NCBI RefSeq assembly: GCF_015291745.1
Contig: NZ_CP030059.1
Coordinates: forward strand, 6,103,501-6,167,500
Direction of reading: 5' to 3'
Length of the DNA: 64,000 nt
Source of the DNA: Bradyrhizobium sp. CCBAU 53351
GTDB taxonomy: Bacteria; Pseudomonadota; Alphaproteobacteria; Rhizobiales; Xanthobacteraceae
The notes under the pieces were generated by a model. It ran no database searches and was not told the origin of the DNA. It saw only the letters and a list, made by a program, of their open reading frames with translations. Every line of letters begins with the position of its first letter. The stretch's first letter is position 1. Positions 56,209 through 64,000 of the stretch are shown here, piece by piece. A program made the translations under genes and the position numbers.

Positions 56209-58908
56209 CTATTTCGTTTTCGCCGCAAGCTTCTTGATCGCGGCCTTGATCGACGTCGCCGCATCATCATAATCCTCCCACGCTTTCGATCGCCCGAGCA
56301 GGCCCGGCACGCTACGCACCGTATAGCGCTTCGGGTCGAGATCGCTCTTCACCTGAGCCCAGGTGACAGGCATCGAGACCGTCGCTCCAGCGCGGGCCCG
56401 CGGCGACAACGGCGCCACCGCCGTCGACATCCGGTCGTTGCGGAGATAGTCGAGGAAGATCTTCCCCTTGCGAAGTTTCTTGGACATGTTGAGCAGATAG
56501 CGCTCGGGATCGTCGTCAGCCATCCACTGGCAGACGCCCTGCGCGAAAGCCTTGGCTTCCTTCCAGCTCACCTTGTCGCGCGCGCCGTGAAGCAGCGGCA
56601 CCACCACGTGCAGGCCCTTGCCGCCCGTGGTCTTGCAGAAGCTCTCCATGCCGACGTCGGCCAGCCGCTGGCGCATGTCCTTGGCCGCGTCCACGACATC
56701 GGCGAAAGCGACATCCGGCGCCGGATCGAGGTCGAACACCAGCCGGCCCGGCGTATCATAGGCGTTTGGCGCGCAATTCCAGGGATGCAACTCGACGCCG
56801 CCGATCTGCGCGACGGCGGCAAGCCCTTCGACGCGGTCGATCTGCAAATACGGCTTACGATCGCCAGACACCTTAGCCAGTTCGAGCAGGTTCGAGCTGC
56901 CCTGCATGGCATGACGCTGAAAGAACGTTTCACCACCGATGCCGTCGGGTGCTCGCACGATCGAGCACGGGCGCCCCTTCAGATGTTCGATCATCCAGGC
57001 GCCGACCGCCTCGAAATAGCGGGCGAGATCAAGCTTCGTCACGCCCTCGCCGTCACCATCGTCCGGCCACAGCTCCTTGTCCGGCTTGGAGATGACGACG
57101 CCCATCACCTCGGCGGTGCCGGTATCTTTCGACCGCTTGGCCGTCTTCGCCACGCGCCTGCCGGCCGTGGGCGCGGCGAGCTCGGTGTCGACGGGCTTCT
57201 CCGCCTCCACCTCCTCGGCCGGCTTGTCCTGCCGCAGCCCCTTGAACGCGGCCTGGCGGATATTGCCGTCGGCGGTGAAGCCGGCGAACTCGATCTCGGC
57301 GACGAGCTCGGGCTTCAGCCAGTGCACCTCCCGGCTCTTCTTCGGGGCATTCTTGCCGCCGAAGGGGCTTTCCTTGGCTGCCATCGCCTTCAACGAAGGC
57401 ATGATGCGCTTGACCTTGTCGGCGCCGAAGCCGGTGCCGACCATGCCGACGAAAGCGAGATGATCGCCACGCTGCACGCCGGCCATCAGCGAGCGGAATT
57501 TGCCATTCGTGGTCTTGTAGCCGCCGATCACCACTTCGTGGCCGGCGCGACATTTCGACTTGACCCAGCTCTCGGTGCGTCCCGAACGATAGGGCGCATC
57601 CAGCTTCTTCGACACCACGCCTTCGAGCTCGAGCTTGCAGGCCGATTGCAGCACGGCATCGCCGCCGCTCTCGAAATGTTCGACATAGCGGATCTGGCTC
57701 GATTTCCGCTTCCGCGCCTCCAGCAATTCCTTCAGCTGCGCCTTGCGTTCGCCGAGTGGCAGCCGCCGGTAATCCTCACCTTCCGCGAACAGCAGGTCGA
57801 AGGCAAAGAAGATCAGCTCCTCGGTCTTGCCATCGGACAGCGCAGCCTGAAGCGAGGAGAAATTCGGCGCGCCATTGTGGTCGAGCGCAACGATCTCGCC
57901 GTCGATCATCACGTCCGGCAGCGTGGCTGCCTCCTTGGCGATGGCGCCGAACTTGCCGGTCCAGTCGAGACCCTTGCGCGTCTTCAACGTCGCTTCGCCG
58001 TCCCCGACCCGCAGCTGCACGCGATAGCCGTCGAACTTGATCTCATGGCACCAGCCCTCTCCGGCCGGCGGCCGCTCGACCAGCGTGCAGAGTTGCGGCG
58101 CCACGAAGTCCGGCATCTTCGCGACCTTCTTCGCATTCGTCGCTGTGGTGGCCTTCTTCTTTGCCGCCCTGCTCTTCGGGAACTTGGTCTTGGCGCTCTT
58201 GCCGGCCTTCAACGCCGCACGAGGTGCCGGCTTGACCGTTCGCCCCTTCGCCTCTTCGGCACGGTTGGACTGCCAGACCGCGTCAGCCTTGGTATTGGCG
58301 CCCTTCGCCAGCATGAACGGCTTTGGCGCGCGTCCCTTGCCTTCGGCAATCTGGTCCATCGCACGGCCGGAGGCGACCGACTTGTCCTCGTCGAGAATGT
58401 CATTGTCCTTGCCCTCGCGGGCATGTTCGTCGCGATGCTTGATCAGCAGCCAGTTGGTGCGCTTCTCGCCACCGCGGTTGCGCATGCGCACCAAGACCCA
58501 GCTGCCCTGCAGCTTTTCGCCATGCAGGGTGAACTTCAGATCGCCTTTCCTGAAGCCCGCTTCCGGATCGTCCGCTTCCCAGGTGCCGCGGTCCCACAGC
58601 ATCACCGTGCCGCCGCCATATTGCCCTTCCGGAATCGTGCCTTCGAAATCGCCATAGTCGAGCGGGTGGTCCTCCACTTCGACCGCCAGGCGCTTGTCGT
58701 GGGGATCGAGCGAGGGCCCCTTCGTCACGGCCCAAGACTTGAACACGCCGTCGAATTCAAGCCGGAGGTCGTAGTGCAGCCGTGACGCATCGTGCTTCTG
58801 GATGACGAAGCGCCGCTGCTTCGACGGCGCCACTGCGGATTTGCCCGACGGCTCGGGTGTCTTCTCGAAGTCTCGCTTCTGTCGGTAAGTGGAGAGTTTT
58901 TGCAGCAC
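56209..58908 (-). CDS. ligD: ATP-dependent DNA ligase LigD (PE-Lig-Pol)
   Basis: An 899-residue NHEJ enzyme. Domains in order: phosphoesterase (about 30-190: [40 protein letters not shown]), basic Lys/Ala linker (205-270), ligase (275-590: adenylated Lys in [34 protein letters not shown]) and polymerase/primase (about 625-890: [27 protein letters not shown] with metal Asp, [10 protein letters not shown]). It repairs double-strand breaks together with Ku. The start is a GTG at 58908, giving [13 protein letters not shown]. It is divergent from ku. Confidence 0.94.
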   Translation of the reverse strand: MLQKLSTYRQKRDFEKTPEPSGKSAVAPSKQRRFVIQKHDASRLHYDLRLEFDGVFKSWAVTKGPSLDPHDKRLAVEVEDHPLDYGDFEGTIPEGQYGGGTVMLWDRGTWEADDPEAGFRKGDLKFTLHGEKLQGSWVLVRMRNRGGEKRTNWLLIKHRDEHAREGKDNDILDEDKSVASGRAMDQIAEGKGRAPKPFMLAKGANTKADAVWQSNRAEEAKGRTVKPAPRAALKAGKSAKTKFPKSRAAKKKATTATNAKKVAKMPDFVAPQLCTLVERPPAGEGWCHEIKFDGYRVQLRVGDGEATLKTRKGLDWTGKFGAIAKEAATLPDVMIDGEIVALDHNGAPNFSSLQAALSDGKTEELIFFAFDLLFAEGEDYRRLPLGERKAQLKELLEARKRKSSQIRYVEHFESGGDAVLQSACKLELEGVVSKKLDAPYRSGRTESWVKSKCRAGHEVVIGGYKTTNGKFRSLMAGVQRGDHLAFVGMVGTGFGADKVKRIMPSLKAMAAKESPFGGKNAPKKSREVHWLKPELVAEIEFAGFTADGNIRQAAFKGLRQDKPAEEVEAEKPVDTELAAPTAGRRVAKTAKRSKDTGTAEVMGVVISKPDKELWPDDGDGEGVTKLDLARYFEAVGAWMIEHLKGRPCSIVRAPDGIGGETFFQRHAMQGSSNLLELAKVSGDRKPYLQIDRVEGLAAVAQIGGVELHPWNCAPNAYDTPGRLVFDLDPAPDVAFADVVDAAKDMRQRLADVGMESFCKTTGGKGLHVVVPLLHGARDKVSWKEAKAFAQGVCQWMADDDPERYLLNMSKKLRKGKIFLDYLRNDRMSTAVAPLSPRARAGATVSMPVTWAQVKSDLDPKRYTVRSVPGLLGRSKAWEDYDDAATSIKAAIKKLAAKTK

Positions 58909-58964
58909 GAGCAGTCCCGCTTTTCTTCCGAGGATTCAAGCCTAACACGGCCAAAGTCCCATCC

Positions 58965-58989
58965 GGAACCAAAACCCTGTGGGAGGGTT
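58965..58989 (+). promoter_or_regulatory. EcfG-like promoter candidate for ku
   Basis: GGAAC (58965-58969), 16 bp, GGTT (58986-58989); one mismatch to GGAAC-N16/17-CGTT. The predicted start would lie near 58996, which favours ATG 59028 over ATG 59001 for ku. Confidence 0.45.
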
Positions 58990-59027
58990 GGGGTTCCAAA
59001 ATGCCTTTGAAAACGCTGGAGAATGGA

Positions 59028-59912
59028 ATGGCCCCGCGCGCCTATTGGAAGGGAACGTTGAAGCTGTCGCTGGTCAGCTGTCCGGTCGTGCTTTACCCGG
59101 CGACCACGGCGGCCGAGAAGACGCGGTTTCACCTGATCAATCGCGAAACCGGCAACCGGCTCAAGCAGCAGATGATCGATTCCGAGACCGGCGACGTCGT
59201 CGAGAGCGACCAGAAGGGCCGCGGCTATGAACTGCGCAAAGGCAAATATGTCGAGATCGAGCCGGAGGAGCTCGAGGCGGTCCAGATCGAGAGCAATCAC
59301 ACCATCGACATCGAGAGCTTCGTGCCGAGCGAGGAGATCGACCAGCGCTACCTCAACCATCCCTACTACATCGCGCCCGACGGCAAGGCCGCGGTCGACG
59401 CCTTCGCGGTGATCCGCGACGCCATGAAGGACCAGGACCGCGTGGCGCTCGCCAAGATCGTGCTCACCAACCGCGAGCACATGATCGCGATCGAACCGCT
59501 CGGCAAGGGCCTGCTCGGCACCACGCTGCGCTTCCCTTACGAGCTGCGCGACGAGGACCAGTTCTTCGACGACATCAAGAGCCCGAAGATCAGCAAGGAC
59601 ATGGTCGAGCTCGCCGGCCATATCCTCCACACCAAGGCCGCGCATTTCGACCCCGGCAAATTCAAGGACGACTATGAGACCGCGCTGAAGGCGCTAGTCA
59701 AACGCAAGGCCAGCGGCAAGAAGATCGAGCTGCCCGAGCCCGAGGAGCGGCCGAGCAACGTCGTCAGCCTGATGGACGCCCTGAAGCAGAGCCTGAAGGG
59801 CCGCGGCGGGAAGAAGACGACGGCGAAGTCTCACGCGCGGCGGACGTCCGGGCGGCAACGCGCCGCGCGAAAGACGCACCGGTCGACCGCGCGGCAGAGG
59901 AAGGCGGGATAG
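59028..59912 (+). CDS. ku: Ku DNA end-binding protein
   Basis: A 294-residue bacterial Ku. MAPRAYWKGTLKLSLVSCPV is the standard start; FHLINRETGNRL, KGRGYELRKGKYV, IDQRYLNHPYYIAPDG and KIVLTNREHMIAIEPLGKG follow the Ku core. A lysine/arginine-rich tail (KGRGGKKTTAKSHARRT onward) extends past the core and probably binds DNA. It forms a ring on broken ends and recruits LigD, encoded divergently. The ATG at 59028 (GGAG 7 nt upstream) is preferred; ATG 59001 would add nine residues. Confidence 0.94.
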   Translation: MAPRAYWKGTLKLSLVSCPVVLYPATTAAEKTRFHLINRETGNRLKQQMIDSETGDVVESDQKGRGYELRKGKYVEIEPEELEAVQIESNHTIDIESFVPSEEIDQRYLNHPYYIAPDGKAAVDAFAVIRDAMKDQDRVALAKIVLTNREHMIAIEPLGKGLLGTTLRFPYELRDEDQFFDDIKSPKISKDMVELAGHILHTKAAHFDPGKFKDDYETALKALVKRKASGKKIELPEPEERPSNVVSLMDALKQSLKGRGGKKTTAKSHARRTSGRQRAARKTHRSTARQRKAG

Positions 59913-59913
59913 C

Positions 59914-60023
59914 TCGTCATTCCGGGCGATGCGAAGCATCGAACCCGGATTCCATCATGCCGAATGCGCCGAGCAGAGAATTGGGATTCCGGGCTTGCGC
60001 CAAGGGCGCGCCCCGGAATGACA
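59914..60023. repeat. Palindromic intergenic repeat, CGTCATTCCGGG type (second copy)
   Basis: It begins CGTCATTCCGGG and ends CCCCGGAATGAC. It contains the GCGATGCGAAGCATCG hairpin and a 25-nt segment (59925-59949) that is the exact reverse complement of 5666-5690. It lies between the ku and kdpE stops. Confidence 0.85.
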
Positions 60024-60029
60024 GCGAGA

Positions 60030-60719
60030 CTAATCCCCCGCCCTCAACCGGTATCCGATCCCCGTCTCAGTCAGCACGTATTGCGGCCGTTCCGGATCGG
60101 CTTCGATCTTCTGGCGAAGCTGGCGGACGTAGACGCGTAAGTATTGCGCGTCGGTCAATTCGTCCCAGAGCTCCTTGAGCAGGAAGCGATGGGTCAGCAC
60201 CTTGCCGGCGTGCTGCACCAGCACGCGCAAAAGATCGTATTCCTTGGGCGACAGCTTGACCTCGCGTTCGCCGACCTTGACGATGCGGCGGACGAGATCG
60301 ACGGAGAGATCGCCGGTGCGGAACACCGGGCGTTCGCCCTGGACCTGGAGCTGGTGGCGCAGCGCCGCGCGCAGGCGGGCCAACAGCTCGTCCATCCCGA
60401 ACGGCTTGGTCAGATAATCGTCGGCGCCGAGATCGAGCGCCTGGACCTTGCCGGCCTCGTCGCCGCGGCTCGACAGCACCACGATCGGCACGGCCTCGTT
60501 GCGGGCGCGGATGGTGCGCAGCAATTCGTGTCCCTGAACGTCGGGAAGTCCGAGATCGAGAATGATCAACGCCGGCGCTTCCTCGAGCTTCTCCAGCGCG
60601 ATCTTGCCGTTCGACGCCTCCAGGATGTCGTAGCCTTGCGTCGACAACCCCATCCGCAGCAATTTGCGGATCGGCGGCTCGTCGTCGATGATCAGGACCT
60701 TGATCGGGGCGGCGCTCAT
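60030..60719 (-). CDS. kdpE: Response regulator KdpE
   Basis: A 229-residue OmpR-family response regulator. The receiver has the acid pair in LIIDDEPPI, the phosphorylated Asp in LIILDLGLPDVQG and Lys in DYLTKPFGMDEL. The C-terminal winged helix includes VKLSPKEYDLLRVLVQHAGKVLTHRFLL and QYLRVYVRQLRQKIEADP, close to KdpE. With KdpD it activates kdpFABC when K+ is scarce. ATG overlaps the kdpD stop (ATGA). Confidence 0.95.
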   Translation of the reverse strand: MSAAPIKVLIIDDEPPIRKLLRMGLSTQGYDILEASNGKIALEKLEEAPALIILDLGLPDVQGHELLRTIRARNEAVPIVVLSSRGDEAGKVQALDLGADDYLTKPFGMDELLARLRAALRHQLQVQGERPVFRTGDLSVDLVRRIVKVGEREVKLSPKEYDLLRVLVQHAGKVLTHRFLLKELWDELTDAQYLRVYVRQLRQKIEADPERPQYVLTETGIGYRLRAGD

Positions 60720-63433
60720 GCGGCGGTATCCAATGCGCGGCTCTCTGCCGGAACGGGAAGACGGATGGTGAGGACGGCGCCGCTCCGCTCGCTGCGGTTG
60801 GCGGCCGAGATCGTGCCGCGCATCGCCTCGACGAAGCCGCGGGAGATGGCAAGGCCGAGCCCGGTGCCGGGACGGACATGGTCGCCCTTCTGCACACGGT
60901 AGAACTTGTCGAACACGCTCTCGAGCTCGTCGGGCGGAATGCCGGCCCCCTCGTCCACGATCTCGAGCACGACATGATCGCGATCGCGCCGACTGCGGAT
61001 CGAGACCGTCGTGTTGGGTGGCGAATATTTGGCGGCGTTGTCGAGCAGGTTGAACAGCACCTGCTCGAACAGTACGGCATCGAGCTGGAGCATCGGCAGA
61101 TCGGCGGCCAGCACCAGCTCGACCTTATGGCCGCCAAGGATCTTGGCTGCGCGCCGCAGCGCGCTGCCCACGATCTCGCCGAGGTCATGCAGCGCCGTGT
61201 TGGGCACGATGGCGCCGGATTCGAGCTTGGTCATGTCGAGCAGATTGGCGATGAAGCGGTTGAGCCGTTCGGATTCATCGATGACGGTGGCCAGCAGGTC
61301 GCGCTTCTCCGTGTCGGACAAGGCCCCGGCGAGATCGCGCATGGTCGAGGCCGCTCCCAGCACCGAAGCGAGCGGCGTCTTCAGATCGTGCGAGATCGAA
61401 GTCAACAGTGCGGAGCGCAAGCGTTCGGATTCGACGGTGCGCTTGACGCGGTCCATATCCTCGACCAGCAGCACGCGCTCGATCGCCAGCGCGCCCTGGT
61501 CGACCAATGCGTCCAGCAGCCGGCGCTGGTCCGGCGTCAGCAGCGGCCCGGTGCGGTCATTGTCGATACCGATGACGCCGATCGGGCCGCGCCCGGTGCG
61601 CATCGGCAGGAACAGCCGTTTTGCGCCCGGCAGCGTATCCGAGCCACGGCCGGCGGGGCGGTCGTTGCTCCAGGCCCAGTTGGCGGCGGCGAGATCGGCC
61701 TGGTCGAGATCGTCTTCCGGCGGGTAGCCGGACTTCACCGTCAGCAAGCCGTCTTCCGGCAGCAGCAGCACGACGCGGACCTTCAGCATCAACGCGATCT
61801 GGTAGGCTGTTGCCCACAGCACGTCGTCGAGCGTCGCGGTGCCCGCGAGCTTGCGGCTGAAGGCGTGGAGCTGCTCGGTCATCCTGATCCGGCCAATGGC
61901 GGTATCGGCCTGGATGCGCACGCGCGCGGCGACGTTGGAGACCAGCATGGCCACCACCATGAACAGGAAAAATGCGGCGACGTTGGTCGGGTCGGTGATG
62001 GTGAAGGTGTAGATCGGCGGGATGAAGAAGAAATTGTAGCAGAGCGACGCCGCGACCGTCGCCAGCAAAGACGGCCACAGGCCATAGCGTACAGCAACCG
62101 CCACGACCGAGGTCAGCAGCACGAGATCGACGTTCTCGATGCCGAAATAGGGCTGGATCAACTTGGCGGCGCCAAGGCCGATCAGCACGATCCCGAGCGC
62201 GTAGAGATAAGGTCGGGCATCGAAAGGCTCGGATCGCGCGGCGGTCTGCACCGCCGTCTTGGATGCATCCTCGGCCGGAAGTTCGTCGCCGGGAATGACG
62301 TGAACGCTGATATTGCCCGCACGGCGGACCAGATCATGCACCACCGAGCCGCGCGTTAATTCGAACCAGCGCGAGCGCGTCGACTTGCCGATCACGATCT
62401 GGGTGACGTTGTTGCCTTGCGCGAAATTGACGACGTCATCGGCGATGCGGCGCCCGACCGCGGGGATGGTCAGCGCCTCGCCGCCGAGCGATTCCGCCAG
62501 CCGCAGCGTGTCGGCCAGCCGGTCGCGCTCCTCGTCGGACAATTGCAGCGAGCGCCGCGTCTCGATCGAGAGTGCGGTGAACGGCGCATGCAGCCGGTCG
62601 GCCAGCCGCTTGGTGTAGCGGACGAGGCCCGCCGCGCGAGGATCCTCGCTGACGCAGACCAGGATCCGCTCGCCCGCGGCCCAGGGCCCGGAAATCGCAT
62701 TCGCCTGCATATGAGTGAGCAGCTGCTCGTCGACCCGCTCGGCGGTGCGCCGCAGCGCGAGCTCACGCAAGGCAGTTAGATTGCCCGGCGAGAAATAGTG
62801 CTCCAGCGCCCGCTCGGCTTGGCGGGGCACGTAGACCTTGCCTTCTTTCAGCCGCTGGATGAGATCGTCGGGCGTGAGGTCGATCAGCTCGATGGCATCG
62901 GCGCGGTCGAACACGGAATCGGGCACCGTCTCGCGCACCCGGACATGGGTGATCTGGGCGACGACGTCGTTGAGGCTTTCGATGTGCTGGATGTTGACGG
63001 CGGTGTAGACGTCGATGCCGTGGGTCAGCAGCTCCTCGACGTCGAGATAGCGCTTGGGATGGCGACTACCTGCTGCGTTGGTGTGGGCGAGCTCGTCGAC
63101 CAGCGCAATCTGCGGCCGGCGCGCGATCACCGCATCGAGATCCATCTCCTCGACGATCTGGCCGCGGTACTCCAGCCGCTTGCGCGGGACCATTTCGAGC
63201 CCGCGCACCAGCGCCTCGGTCTCGGCGCGGCCGTGGGTCTCGACGAAGCCGACCACGACGTCGATGCCGGCCTTGCGCTTGGCGTGGGCGCTTTGCAGCA
63301 TCTCGTAGGTCTTGCCGACGCCGGGCGCGGCGCCGACGAAGATCTTCAGCTTGCCGCTCTCCTCCCGGCGCGCCGCTTCCAGCAGTGCTTCGGGGGACGG
63401 ACGTTGTTCGGGATCGCGGCGCTGTTGAACCAT
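60716..63433 (-). CDS. kdpD: Osmosensitive K+ channel histidine kinase KdpD
   Basis: A 905-residue sensor kinase. The N-terminal KdpD domain (KIFVGAAPGVGKTYEMLQ Walker A; VDELAHTNAAGSRHPKRYLDVEELL) is followed by a Usp-like domain (about 255-375), four membrane helices (about 400-505), a GAF domain and the kinase core (SISHDLKTPLASVLGAASTM with the phosphorylated His; NLLDNAAKYSPPNT; GLGLAISRGF). It senses K+ limitation. The ATG at 63433 gives the usual N-terminus; its ribosome site is weak, so translation may depend on kdpC, 40 nt upstream. Confidence 0.95.
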   Translation of the reverse strand: MVQQRRDPEQRPSPEALLEAARREESGKLKIFVGAAPGVGKTYEMLQSAHAKRKAGIDVVVGFVETHGRAETEALVRGLEMVPRKRLEYRGQIVEEMDLDAVIARRPQIALVDELAHTNAAGSRHPKRYLDVEELLTHGIDVYTAVNIQHIESLNDVVAQITHVRVRETVPDSVFDRADAIELIDLTPDDLIQRLKEGKVYVPRQAERALEHYFSPGNLTALRELALRRTAERVDEQLLTHMQANAISGPWAAGERILVCVSEDPRAAGLVRYTKRLADRLHAPFTALSIETRRSLQLSDEERDRLADTLRLAESLGGEALTIPAVGRRIADDVVNFAQGNNVTQIVIGKSTRSRWFELTRGSVVHDLVRRAGNISVHVIPGDELPAEDASKTAVQTAARSEPFDARPYLYALGIVLIGLGAAKLIQPYFGIENVDLVLLTSVVAVAVRYGLWPSLLATVAASLCYNFFFIPPIYTFTITDPTNVAAFFLFMVVAMLVSNVAARVRIQADTAIGRIRMTEQLHAFSRKLAGTATLDDVLWATAYQIALMLKVRVVLLLPEDGLLTVKSGYPPEDDLDQADLAAANWAWSNDRPAGRGSDTLPGAKRLFLPMRTGRGPIGVIGIDNDRTGPLLTPDQRRLLDALVDQGALAIERVLLVEDMDRVKRTVESERLRSALLTSISHDLKTPLASVLGAASTMRDLAGALSDTEKRDLLATVIDESERLNRFIANLLDMTKLESGAIVPNTALHDLGEIVGSALRRAAKILGGHKVELVLAADLPMLQLDAVLFEQVLFNLLDNAAKYSPPNTTVSIRSRRDRDHVVLEIVDEGAGIPPDELESVFDKFYRVQKGDHVRPGTGLGLAISRGFVEAMRGTISAANRSERSGAVLTIRLPVPAESRALDTAA

Positions 63434-63473
63434 CAGGCCAATATAATCATCGGGGCATTCCCAGCCTAGGCCG

Positions 63474-64000
63474 CTACTTCGCCGACGCACGATCCAGCGC
63501 GAGATTCAGCGCCAGAACGTTAACCCGGGGTTCGCCGAGCAAGCCGAGCACGCGGCCCTGAACGTTGGAAGCCACAAGCTGCCTCACGGCGTCTTCCTGC
63601 ATATTCCGCGCCTTCGCCACGCGCGGCACCTGGAATTGCGCCGCTTCCGGCGAGATGTCGGGATCGAGGCCGCTGGCCGAGGTCGTCACCATGTCAACCG
63701 GGACCGGCCCGCTCGGGTTCTCGGCCTTGAGCTTGTCCACGTCCTCCTTCAGCCGGTCGGCCAGCGCCTTGCTGGTCGGGCCGAGATTGGAGCCGCCGGA
63801 ATTGGCGGCATTGTAGGGTGCCGACACCGTCTTGGTCGAATCATTCGGGTCCGGGGCCAGCGTCGCCGAGGGACGGCCGTGGAAATATTTGTCGTCCTTG
63901 AACTCCTGTCCGATCAGGGCGGAGCCGATCACCTTGCCGTCCTTCTCGATCAGACTGCCTTGCGCTTGTTTCGGAAATAGCACACCGGCAATGCCGGTCA
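63474..64000 (-). CDS. kdpC: K+-transporting ATPase subunit KdpC, 5' end outside the window
   Basis: The visible 174 codons begin [17 protein letters not shown], just after the single N-terminal membrane helix, which lies beyond the right edge. Family blocks: [69 protein letters not shown] and [20 protein letters not shown]. KdpC is the periplasmic-facing accessory subunit of the high-affinity KdpFABC K+ pump. kdpA and kdpB are expected further right. Confidence 0.95.
   Translation of the reverse strand, partial: TGIAGVLFPKQAQGSLIEKDGKVIGSALIGQEFKDDKYFHGRPSATLAPDPNDSTKTVSAPYNAANSGGSNLGPTSKALADRLKEDVDKLKAENPSGPVPVDMVTTSASGLDPDISPEAAQFQVPRVAKARNMQEDAVRQLVASNVQGRVLGLLGEPRVNVLALNLALDRASAK

Noticed and set aside
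56587..58785. A 732-codon plus-strand frame
   Set aside because: Antisense shadow of ligD with no domain.

Overview
The window is high-GC chromosomal DNA from an alphaproteobacterium, most likely Bradyrhizobium or a close relative. Pointers are a D(-)-tartrate dehydratase matching the enzyme characterised from Bradyrhizobium, a fused transaldolase/phosphoglucose isomerase, the pqqABCDE cluster, DUF6894 and DUF3309 proteins, several EcfG-like (GGAAC-N16/17-CGTT) promoter candidates and dispersed palindromic intergenic repeats. I see no insertion sequence, prophage, CRISPR array, rRNA or tRNA. It reads as an ordinary housekeeping and stress-metabolism region cut at both ends: a cation antiporter on the left, kdpC on the right.

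Layout. 1-8.3 kb: cation antiporter start, divergent MFS transporter/AraC regulator pair, malonyl-CoA decarboxylase, tarD, then a minus-strand amidase / glutathione peroxidase / DUF3297 operon and a DUF6894 gene. 8.5-13.7 kb: pqqA, pqqB, pqqC, pqqD, pqqE, then a prolyl-aminopeptidase-like hydrolase and a conserved unknown gene in the same run. 13.9-18.6 kb: three overlapping genes for a 2-oxoacid:acceptor oxidoreductase (KorA, KorB) with a GltD-like flavin/iron-sulfur partner. 18.6-23.5 kb: DUF4399 protein, an adenylate cyclase joined to a SUMF1/FGE-like domain, two exported small proteins, and an ArsR / AHSA1 / membrane protein / DUF1801 operon. 23.7-28.6 kb: prkA-yeaH-spoVR (ycgB) stress operon. 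29.8-37.4 kb: oxidative pentose phosphate operon tal-pgi, gnd, zwf, pgl, gntK and a HAD phosphatase. 37.4-55.4 kb: glycogen/trehalose cluster, GH15 and malQ on the minus strand, divergent from glgE-like, treS-mak, glgB, glgX, treZ, treY. 55.4-60.0 kb: PHA-system protein, DUF3309 peptide, and the NHEJ pair ligD/ku. 60.0-64 kb: kdpE, kdpD, kdpC.

How it fits together. The pentose phosphate operon supplies NADPH from glucose-6-phosphate and gluconate. The next cluster moves glucose units between glycogen-like alpha-glucan, maltose and trehalose by two routes (TreS-Mak-GlgE and TreY-TreZ). prkA, malQ, DUF3309 and ku each have an EcfG-like promoter candidate, so much of the right half may belong to the general stress response. 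The most unusual observation is that the GlgE-like protein keeps the GH13 nucleophile but lacks the general acid/base glutamate and the segment that binds the maltose-1-phosphate phosphate in true GlgE, so its chemistry is doubtful. Other points of interest are a long-range hairpin between pqqA and pqqB, a peptidase-like gene inside the pqq operon, twin palindromes over the arsR promoter, and the cyclase-SUMF1 fusion. All family calls come from reading motifs; no database search was run.
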